This document shows positions 58,075-64,000 of a stretch of 64,000 nucleotides of DNA, one piece after another. Position numbers and translations under genes: made by a program. Location of the stretch: NCBI RefSeq assembly GCF_004216695.1, contig NZ_SGXC01000001.1, positions 62,001 to 126,000 of the forward strand, written 5' to 3'. The notes beneath the pieces were generated by a model. The model saw only the letters and a list, made by a program, of their open reading frames with translations. It had not been told where the DNA came from and ran no database searches. The stretch's first letter is position 1. Each line of letters starts with the position of its first letter. This stretch comes from Pigmentiphaga kullae. GTDB lineage: Bacteria; Pseudomonadota; Gammaproteobacteria; Burkholderiales; Burkholderiaceae_B.

Positions 58075-59505
58075 TCAGTTTCCGTAGCCGAGTATGGCTT
58101 TCACTTCAAGATATTCCTCGAATCCGAAGACACCGAATTCGCGTCCGTTGCCGGACTGCTTGTAGCCGCCGAAAGGCAGGCTGCGGTCGAACGGCGCGCC
58201 GTTCAGGTAGACGCGGCCGGCGCGGATCGCATTGGCCACGCGCCGCGCCCGCTCCAGGTCGGGCGACTGCACGAAACCGGCCAGCCCGAAGGGCGTGTCG
58301 TTGGCGATGGCGATGGCCTCGTCCTCGGTGTCGTAGCTCATGATGGACAGCACCGGGCCGAAGACCTCCTCGCGCGCGATCCGCATGTCGGGCGTGACGT
58401 CGCCGAACACCGTGGGCAGCACGTAGTAGCCGCGTTCGAGGCCGGGCGGCCGGCCTGTGCCGCCCGCCACCAGCGTGGCGCCGTCGTCCATGCCCGAGCG
58501 GATCAACTGCTGGACCTTGTCGAACTGCGCCTGGCTGACCAGCGGCCCCATCGTACAGGCCGGGTCCATCGGATCGCCCAGGCGTATCGCTGCCACCGCC
58601 TCGCGCGCCGCCGCGAATGCCTCGTCCCGCCGGTTTCGCGGAATCAGCATGCGGGTGGGCGACTGGCAGTTCTGGCCGGCATTCGTGTTGCACGCGTGCA
58701 CGCCCGCGATCACCGCGGCCCGGAGGTCGGCATCGGGCAGGATGATGTTGGCGGACTTGCCGCCCAGTTCCTGCGCCACGCGCTTGACGGTATCGGCCGC
58801 CAGCTTGGCCACCTTCACCCCCGCGCCCGTGGAGCCGGTGAACGACACCATGTCGACCTCGGGATGGCCGGCGATCGCCTCGCCCACGGTCGGCCCGTCG
58901 CCGTTGACCAGGTTGAAGACGCCGGGCGGTAGCCCGGCCTCGTGCACGACCTGGGCAAACAGCAGCGAACTGAGCGGCGCGATCTCGCTGGGCTTGAGCA
59001 CGACGGTGCAGCCGGTCGCCAGCGCCGGCGCCACCTTGGACGCGACCTGATTCAGCGGCCAGTTCCACGGCGTGATCAGCCCACAGACACCGATGGGCTC
59101 GCGCCGCACGATGCCGCTACCCATGCGTTCCTCGAACGGGTAGTCGGCCAGCACGCGCAGCGCCTCCTCGAAGTGGAACAGCGCGACGGTGGCCTGGCGT
59201 TCGGTGGAGAACGTGATGGGCGCCCCCATCTCCCGCGTCATCGCCCGCGCCAGCTCCGGCAGCCGCGCGCGAAAACCCGCGACGATCCTCTCCAGCCAAC
59301 CCAGGCGCGCCTGCACGCTCGTCGCGGCGTAGGCCGGGAACGCCCGCCGGGCGGCCCGCACGGCGCGGTCCACGTCCTGCGGCGAGCCCAGGCTGACGCG
59401 CGCGAAGCTTTCCTCGGTGGCCGGGTTGACGACCTCCAGGCTTTTCGGCGCCAGCGGATCCACCCAGGCGCCATCGATATAGAACTTCAATGCGTCCATG
59501 GTCAT
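58075..59505 (-). CDS. NAD(P)-dependent aldehyde dehydrogenase
   Basis: 476-residue ALDH-superfamily enzyme: T-P-W-N-W-P at 145-150 with the oxyanion Asn, K-P-S-E at 171-174, F-T-G-S-T near 222-226, general base Glu246 (E-L-G-G-K-S) and nucleophile Cys280 (N-A-G-Q-N-C). E-E-V-F-G-P-V near 379 binds cofactor. The type is close to benzaldehyde/semialdehyde dehydrogenases. ATG 59505 overlaps the Bug stop (ATGA); an in-frame ATG at 59499 is possible. It should oxidise an aldehyde, perhaps one released by the upstream aldolase, to the acid used by the CoA ligase. Confidence 0.93.
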   Translation of the reverse strand: MTMDALKFYIDGAWVDPLAPKSLEVVNPATEESFARVSLGSPQDVDRAVRAARRAFPAYAATSVQARLGWLERIVAGFRARLPELARAMTREMGAPITFSTERQATVALFHFEEALRVLADYPFEERMGSGIVRREPIGVCGLITPWNWPLNQVASKVAPALATGCTVVLKPSEIAPLSSLLFAQVVHEAGLPPGVFNLVNGDGPTVGEAIAGHPEVDMVSFTGSTGAGVKVAKLAADTVKRVAQELGGKSANIILPDADLRAAVIAGVHACNTNAGQNCQSPTRMLIPRNRRDEAFAAAREAVAAIRLGDPMDPACTMGPLVSQAQFDKVQQLIRSGMDDGATLVAGGTGRPPGLERGYYVLPTVFGDVTPDMRIAREEVFGPVLSIMSYDTEDEAIAIANDTPFGLAGFVQSPDLERARRVANAIRAGRVYLNGAPFDRSLPFGGYKQSGNGREFGVFGFEEYLEVKAILGYGN

Positions 59506-60485
59506 TCGATCGAGATCCGCGCGGACTTGACAACTTCCTGCCACTTCGTCGCCTCATTCCTCATCAGTTCGCGCAACTGCTCGGGCGTGCCCGACAGCGG
59601 CACCATGCCCAGCGAGTTCAGCTTGGCCTTGCCTTCCGGCGACGCCGTGTACTTGTTGATCTCGGCATTCAGCGACGAGACGACGGACTTGGGCAGGCCG
59701 GCGGGCCCCACCATGGCGCTCCATACCGTGGCTTCCAGCTTGACGCCCTGCTCGTTGGCCGTGGGCACGTCGGGCAGGCCCGGGAACCGCGTCTTGGACA
59801 TCACCGCCAGCGCCCTGAGCTTGTTGGCCTGGATATTGGGAATCAGCGACGTGACCGGCGCCACGACCGCCGACACCGAGCCGCTCATCGCATCCACCAT
59901 CGCCGGCGAATCGCCTTTGTACGGCACCGGCTGGAGCTTCGCCCCAGTGTGGATGCTCAGGTACTCGGTGGCAAGGTGACCGATGGTGCCGTTGCCCGGA
60001 TTGGAAACCGTCACCGCGTTGGCGGACGACTTGCTCAGGGCGACGAACTCGGCCAGCGTGTTCGCCTTCACCGCCGGATTGACCGCGATCACGACCGGAA
60101 TTTCACCGACCAGCGCGATCGGCGTCAGGTCCTTCTCGGCGTCGAAGGGCATGGGGTGGTAGAGCGACTTGTTGTTGGCCAGCGGGCCGGAGGTGCCGAT
60201 GCCCAGGGTGTAGCCGTCGGGTGCCGACTTCGCCACCGCATCGACGCCGATGTTGCCGCCGGCGCCCGCGCGGTTCTCGGCCACGAACTGCTGGCCGTAG
60301 TGCGCGCTCAGGCTTTGCGCCACCTGCCGTCCGACCAGGTCGGAACTGCCACCGGCGGCGAATGGCATGATGACGCGGACGGGCTTGTTGGGCCAGGGGC
60401 CGTCCGCCTGGGCGGCGGCCCCCTGCAGGGCAAGTATCAGCGCCGCCAGTGTGGCGCATGCGCGGGGGGATGCGTAGGGCTTCAT
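59502..60485 (-). CDS. Bug-family periplasmic solute-binding protein
   Basis: 327-residue TctC-like receptor with a signal peptide (about 1-27, ending A-Q-A). V-R-V-I-M-P-F-A-A-G-G-S-S-D-L-V-G-R at 36-53, E-N-R-A-G-A-G-G-N-I-G-V-D and N-G-T-I-G-H-L-A-T-E near 166 are the family blocks. GGAG lies seven bases before ATG 60485. It heads the group Bug-ALDH-MaoC-MaoC-ligase-SDR and overlaps the ALDH start. A hairpin with a T-run on the opposite strand (60521-60549) lies just upstream, separating it from the RraA-like gene. Confidence 0.92.
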   Translation of the reverse strand: MKPYASPRACATLAALILALQGAAAQADGPWPNKPVRVIMPFAAGGSSDLVGRQVAQSLSAHYGQQFVAENRAGAGGNIGVDAVAKSAPDGYTLGIGTSGPLANNKSLYHPMPFDAEKDLTPIALVGEIPVVIAVNPAVKANTLAEFVALSKSSANAVTVSNPGNGTIGHLATEYLSIHTGAKLQPVPYKGDSPAMVDAMSGSVSAVVAPVTSLIPNIQANKLRALAVMSKTRFPGLPDVPTANEQGVKLEATVWSAMVGPAGLPKSVVSSLNAEINKYTASPEGKAKLNSLGMVPLSGTPEQLRELMRNEATKWQEVVKSARISIE

Positions 60486-60520
60486 CGTTGTCTCCATGTG
60501 CTGTGTCCAGCATGTCGAGA

Positions 60521-60549
60521 AGCCCGCGGGAAGCGGGCTCCGCTTTTTT
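60521..60549 (+). terminator. Hairpin plus T-run (plus-strand orientation)
   Basis: AGCCCGC-N5-GCGGGCT (60521-60539) followed by CCGC and TTTTTT (60544-60549) has the form of an intrinsic terminator on the plus strand. No plus-strand gene ends here; both neighbours are on the minus strand. It might stop antisense transcription, or the stem may work in both directions to insulate the RraA-like and Bug genes. Confidence 0.45.
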
Positions 60550-60629
60550 CGATGAAGAATGCACCCCGGCGTCATTCGCCAGCAAGGCGAGTTTTGGAAG
60601 TTTTCGGTGGGTGAAAAGTTTGAGCAGGC

Positions 60630-61301
60630 TCAGTTTTCCAGCGGCCCGTGCAGGGCCGCGTACTCCGCGGTCGCTTCCTTGAAAGCGCGGGAAAACGATA
60701 GTCCTTCCCGGACCAGCCGGCCGGCGATCCGGTCCCTGCCGGCGACCCAGCCGGCCATGGCAGCGACCCGATCGAGCCGCTGCGCCGGCACGCAGGCGAT
60801 CCCGCTCGCATCGCCGACGAGCACGTCCTTGGGCTCGACGGCAACGCCGTCGATGACGATGGGGCCGTTGACCCGTTCGATGCGGACGCGGGTGCGGCCG
60901 GTAACGGCCACGCCATGGCGGACATGGATGGGAATGCCGGCTTCTCCCAGCTCGTCCACGTCGCGCATGCCGCCGTCGACCACCCAGGCGGCCACGCCGC
61001 GCCGCGCGCTGGCCAGCGCGGCAATGCCGCCCGCGACCGAGACGCGCGCGCCGCCCGCGTCGATCGCGATCACCTGCCCGGCGCCGGCGTGGTCGGCATA
61101 CCGCGCGATGTCGAAATCGCCCGGGTCATAGGTCCCGAGCGGCCCCGTCGAGGCCTGTACGGTGAAGGCCGGACCCGCGAACGAGGCGCCGGGACGGATG
61201 GCGGGCAGCCCGGTGATGGTGCCGGCCACGCCCAGCATGTCCAGCACCGCGCACACGGTGCTGGCGCCGGCGGACCGGAGCCGTTCATGGATGTCGTGCA
61301 T
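60630..61301 (-). CDS. RraA-like protein (HMG/CHA aldolase family)
   Basis: 223-residue protein of the RraA/4-hydroxy-4-methyl-2-oxoglutarate aldolase family. S-T-V-C-A-V-L-D-M-L-G near 14-24, V-I-A-I-D-A near 76-81, and the active-site pattern G-G-x-A-A-L-A-S-A-R-R-G-V-A-A-W-V-V-D-G-G-M-R-D (about 91-114), with the Arg and Asp used for metal and pyruvate binding, are present. It may split a 4-hydroxy-2-oxo acid or decarboxylate oxaloacetate. ATG 61301 with GAGGAGAAG upstream is favoured; ATG 61322 is in frame. It follows the HpaI-like aldolase. Confidence 0.87.
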   Translation of the reverse strand: MHDIHERLRSAGASTVCAVLDMLGVAGTITGLPAIRPGASFAGPAFTVQASTGPLGTYDPGDFDIARYADHAGAGQVIAIDAGGARVSVAGGIAALASARRGVAAWVVDGGMRDVDELGEAGIPIHVRHGVAVTGRTRVRIERVNGPIVIDGVAVEPKDVLVGDASGIACVPAQRLDRVAAMAGWVAGRDRIAGRLVREGLSFSRAFKEATAEYAALHGPLEN

Positions 61302-61328
61302 GACGTTCTTCTCCTCGGCCATGGCCGT

Positions 61329-62120
61329 TCAACCCTGAAGTTCCAGCGACGCGCGCACCTTGCCGGCCTGCGCGCGGGCGGCGCCCAGCAGGTAGCCGAG
61401 ATCGCTGCCGACCACGAAGAAGCGGGCCTGCTCCCGGGTGACGTAGCGCCGGATGAACTCCGGCTCATAGCATCCGCCCACGCCCAGCACCTTGCCGTGC
61501 GCCGCGCAGGCGCGCGACACCCGCGCGATGGCCTGGGCGACGGCCGGTGCGCCCACTTCGCCCGGAATGCCCATCTCGGCGGACAGGTCCTGGGTGCCCA
61601 CGTGAAGAATGTCTATGCCCGGCACGGCGGCGATTTCCTCGCATCGCTCGATGGCCTGGGGCGTCTCCAGCATGACGGCGATCAGCGTTTCGCGGTTCAC
61701 GAAATCCATCAGCTCGCGGGGATCGTGGCTGGCGAACTCCACATGGGGCAGGCCGTAGGCCATGGAGCGGTGGCCCACCGGCGCATAGCGGCAGATGTCG
61801 ACGATGTGCCGCGCCTCGTCGGCGTTTTCCACGTGCGGAAAGACCAGCCCTTGCGCGCCGCTGTCCAGCGCATGGATGGCGTGGACGCGTTCCAGGTTGG
61901 GCGTGCGCACGATGGGCGCGATGCCCGAACCCAGGGCGGCCTGGCAGATCTGGCTCACGACGTCCGCCGGCACCGGCGTGTGTTCGGTGTCGATGAACAG
62001 GAAATCGTAGCCCGCGGTCTTCATGATGCGCGCGATGTCCACGGTGCGGGCCTGGCGCACCGCGACGCCCAGCACGGTCTGCGAGGCGGCGAGTTTCTTG
62101 ACGAGGGGGTTGGGAATCAT
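61329..62120 (-). CDS. HpcH/HpaI-family aldolase/citrate lyase-like
   Basis: 263-residue class II pyruvate aldolase. D-F-L-F-I-D-T-E-H-T-P (39-49) contains the catalytic His region, R-T-P-N near 72-75 the substrate Arg, and M-L-E-T-P near 149 and G-T-Q-D-L-S near 175 the metal ligands Glu and Asp. It diverges from the hpaI-like gene at 22031: the 'GVGS' loop is replaced by H-R-S-M-A-Y-G. ATG 62120 overlaps the ThDP enzyme stop (ATGA). It likely cleaves a 2-oxo-4-hydroxy acid to pyruvate (or glyoxylate) and an aldehyde for the ALDH. Confidence 0.9.
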   Translation of the reverse strand: MIPNPLVKKLAASQTVLGVAVRQARTVDIARIMKTAGYDFLFIDTEHTPVPADVVSQICQAALGSGIAPIVRTPNLERVHAIHALDSGAQGLVFPHVENADEARHIVDICRYAPVGHRSMAYGLPHVEFASHDPRELMDFVNRETLIAVMLETPQAIERCEEIAAVPGIDILHVGTQDLSAEMGIPGEVGAPAVAQAIARVSRACAAHGKVLGVGGCYEPEFIRRYVTREQARFFVVGSDLGYLLGAARAQAGKVRASLELQG

Positions 62121-63859
62121 GATGGCGTTCTCGGGATCCAGGGTTGGGAAACATGCTGCCGCTCGGCGGCGAGCGCGCGGTCGCGGACGGCCGACAGCCG
62201 GCTCTGGGCGCTGAGGTGCTCGATGTCCGTGGGCAGTTCGATCAGGCTCGGTACGCCGGCTTCCAGCGCGCGCCGCAGCGCAGGCGCGAAATCTTCATGG
62301 CGCTGGACCCGTTCGGCGGACAGGCCGAATGAGCGGGCCAGCGCCACGAAGTCCGGATTGCCGATGTCGGTCGCGTAGACTCGCCCGGGAAAGCGGCGCT
62401 CCTGGTGGGCGCGGATGGTGCCGTACGAGCCGTTGGCCACGACCACGATGACGATGGCGGCGTTGTAGCGAACGGCCGTCTCCAGTTCCTGCACATTCAT
62501 CAGGAAGCAGCCGTCGCCCGCCAGGCACACCACCTGACGCCCCGGCTCGTGGATCTTGGCGGCGATGGCCGCGGGCAGGCCGTAGCCCATGGCGCCGTTC
62601 AGCGGCGCGAGCTGGCCGCGGAAGTGCTTGTACCGGTAGTGCCGGTGCAGCCACGTCGTGTAGTTGCCGGCGCCGTTGGTCACGATGGCATCCGGCGCGA
62701 GTTCCTGGTCCAGCGCCGCCACCACCTGGGCCATGTCCAACGAGCCGCCCTCGCGCGTGGGCGCGAGGAAGCGCAGATAATCGGACCTGGCCTCGCGGGT
62801 CCAGTCCTGCCACGGCGCAACATCCCCAAGCGACGGCGGGCGGGCGGCCAGCGCCGCGCGCAGAAAGGCCTCCGGCGTCGCGGGTACGAGAACGTCGGCC
62901 TGGTAGACGTGGCCCAGTTCGTCGACGTCGGCATGTACGTGGATCATCCGCTGCTTCGGCCGGGGTACGTCCACCAGCCGATAGCCGCCGGTCAGCGCTT
63001 CCGACAACCGCCCGCCCAGTACCAGCAACAGGTCGCTGTCGCGCACGCGGGCCGCCAGCGCCGGATTGGTCGACAGCCCCAGGTCGCCGGCATAGCTGTC
63101 GTGGCGGTTGTCCAGGTAGTCCTGGCAGCGGAATTCGGCCACGACGGGCAGTCGCAGCGCGCGCGCGAAATCGGCCAGGGCTTCCGAGGCCTGCGCGCTC
63201 CATCCACCGCCGCCGACGATCAACAGCGGCTTGCGGGCGCGCGCCAGTTCGCCGTACACGCCGGCCAGCGCGGCCGCCGTCGGTTCGATGCCTAGCCGGG
63301 ACCACGCGCGCGCCGGCGCGACGCAAGCGGGGGCGCGCGCTTCCAGCACGTCTTCGGGCAGCGCCAGCACGACCGGCCCGGGCCGGCCGCCGGCCGCGAC
63401 CTGGAAGGCGCGAGCGACGATTTCGGGCAGCCGGGCCGGGTCGTCCACCTGGGCCACCCATTTCGCCATGCCGCCGAACATGGCGCGGTAATCGACCTCC
63501 TGGAACGCGCCGCGCCCCATGTGTCCCCGCGCGACCTGTCCGACGAACAACACCAGCGGCGTCTCGTCCTCGTGCGCCGTATGCACGGCGATGCTGGCAT
63601 GCGTGGCGCCGGGTCCGCGCGTGACGAAACACACGCCCGGCTTGCCGGTCAGCTTGCCGTAGGCCTCGGCCATGTTGGCGGCCCCCGCCTCGTGGCGGCA
63701 TACGACCAGGCGCAGCCGCTCGCGCTGCGCGAACAGCGCGTCCAGGGCATCCAGATAGCTTTCGCCGGGCACGCAGAAGGCAAGGTCCACCTGCTGCCCG
63801 ATCAGGCAACGCACCAGCAGCTCGCCGCCGCTCGGCGATGCCGCCGCGGATTCGTTCAT
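62117..63859 (-). CDS. Thiamine-diphosphate-dependent enzyme (acetolactate synthase-like)
   Basis: 580-residue three-domain ThDP enzyme, full length for the acetolactate synthase/carboligase group. Glu57 in R-H-E-A-G-A-A-N-M-A-E-A-Y-G activates the cofactor, and the C-terminal G-D-G (448-450) with Asn476 gives the Mg-ThDP motif. G-A-M-G-Y-G-L-P-A-A-I is near 423-433. It lacks a partner regulatory subunit, so a decarboxylase, carboligase or lyase is more likely than valine/isoleucine biosynthesis. It differs from the 515-residue enzyme at 7941. GGAGAGG precedes ATG 63859. It follows the SDR gene by 13 bases. Confidence 0.9.
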   Translation of the reverse strand: MNESAAASPSGGELLVRCLIGQQVDLAFCVPGESYLDALDALFAQRERLRLVVCRHEAGAANMAEAYGKLTGKPGVCFVTRGPGATHASIAVHTAHEDETPLVLFVGQVARGHMGRGAFQEVDYRAMFGGMAKWVAQVDDPARLPEIVARAFQVAAGGRPGPVVLALPEDVLEARAPACVAPARAWSRLGIEPTAAALAGVYGELARARKPLLIVGGGGWSAQASEALADFARALRLPVVAEFRCQDYLDNRHDSYAGDLGLSTNPALAARVRDSDLLLVLGGRLSEALTGGYRLVDVPRPKQRMIHVHADVDELGHVYQADVLVPATPEAFLRAALAARPPSLGDVAPWQDWTREARSDYLRFLAPTREGGSLDMAQVVAALDQELAPDAIVTNGAGNYTTWLHRHYRYKHFRGQLAPLNGAMGYGLPAAIAAKIHEPGRQVVCLAGDGCFLMNVQELETAVRYNAAIVIVVVANGSYGTIRAHQERRFPGRVYATDIGNPDFVALARSFGLSAERVQRHEDFAPALRRALEAGVPSLIELPTDIEHLSAQSRLSAVRDRALAAERQHVSQPWIPRTPS

Positions 63860-63872
63860 TGCATCCTCTCCA

Positions 63873-64000
63873 TCAGATATAGGTCCCACCGTCGATGACG
63901 TGCCTGCGCCCCGTCACATAGCCTGCCTGCGTGCCGCACAGGAACGCGCAATAGGCGCCAAGCTCCTGCGGACGGCCGGATCGCCGCACGGGTATCGACG
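63873..64000 (-). CDS. Short-chain dehydrogenase, C-terminal end only
   Basis: The last 41 codons or so of an SDR cut by the right edge. The visible frame reads I-P-V-R-R-S-G-R-P-Q-E-L-G-A-Y, then F-L-C-G-T-Q-A-G-Y-V-T-G, and ends V-I-D-G-G-T-Y-I before TGA. This is the standard SDR tail (R-x-G-x-P-E-E-x-A, F-L-x-S, V-T-G, V-D-G-G). It belongs to the same minus-strand operon as the ThDP enzyme and would supply a dehydrogenase step before it. Confidence 0.85.
   Translation of the reverse strand, partial: SIPVRRSGRPQELGAYCAFLCGTQAGYVTGRRHVIDGGTYI

Noticed and set aside
1-64000. tRNA or rRNA genes, CRISPR arrays, integrases, transposases, phage genes
   Set aside because: None could be recognised; intergenic regions are short and the coding sequences are all assigned to metabolic, regulatory or membrane families.

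Overview
The window is high-GC DNA (roughly two thirds G+C) packed with short-spaced operons, orphan Bug-family (TctC-like) solute-binding proteins and aromatic-catabolism genes. This is the style of the Alcaligenaceae (Bordetella/Achromobacter group) within the Burkholderiales. No rRNA, tRNA, CRISPR array, phage or insertion-sequence gene was seen. No stretch longer than about 215 bases lacks a gene. AT-rich islands coincide with divergent promoters (about 9490-9690, 20933-21069, 37213-37328, 40415-40493, 52982-53130).

Layout. (A) 1-9488, minus strand: a ten-gene operon with a ThDP enzyme, an SDR, an Asp-box propeller protein, a VOC enzyme, an AA_synth protein, a hydrolase, NIPSNAP, an MhpA-like hydroxylase, a sulfatase/phosphonate-ester hydrolase and a Bug protein, with a divergent IclR regulator. 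(B) 10457-18096: an HpaB-like monooxygenase, two tandem CocE-type hydrolases and a Bug protein, divergent from a flavin reductase and a GntR regulator. (C) 18102-22044: an IclR, flavin monooxygenase and VOC operon divergent from a Bug gene. (D) 22031-30879: a near-complete aromatic route with an acyl-CoA ligase, Bug, LigAB-type ring-cleavage dioxygenase, two-subunit Rieske dioxygenase, dihydrodiol dehydrogenase, C-C hydrolase, HpaH hydratase and HpaI aldolase. It faces a nitronate-monooxygenase-like gene and a TetR regulator across a perfect palindrome. (E) 32734-38234: a nagAa-nagG-nagH-nagAb salicylate 5-hydroxylase-type operon with a divergent NagR/NahR regulator and a recognisable NagR box; it continues into a chorismate-mutase-family gene and a Bug gene.

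(F) 38254-50305 is more mixed: a tiny membrane protein, a PfkB kinase, a GntR/UTRA regulator, a PhnD-like binding protein, a DUF2868-DUF3482 GTPase pair, a 2-oxoglutarate/Fe(II) oxygenase operon with a LysR regulator, a GGDEF protein and an FUSC protein. (G) 50520-53925: a Bug protein and an FAD oxidoreductase divergent from an IclR gene with twin operators. (H) 54001-64000: a GST, then a long minus-strand series. It contains an SDR, an AMP ligase, two MaoC proteins, an aldehyde dehydrogenase, a Bug protein, an RraA-like protein, an HpaI-like aldolase, a ThDP enzyme and a cut-off SDR.

How it fits together: almost every module carries its own local regulator (IclR, GntR, TetR, LysR) and its own orphan Bug protein, eight in 64 kb. 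The region reads as an array of independently controlled uptake-and-degradation cassettes for aromatic and carboxylic acids. Module D has no ferredoxin or reductase and could borrow NagAa/NagAb from module E, as is known for the nag system of Ralstonia U2. All functions are inferred from recognised motifs and family resemblance; substrates are not proven.
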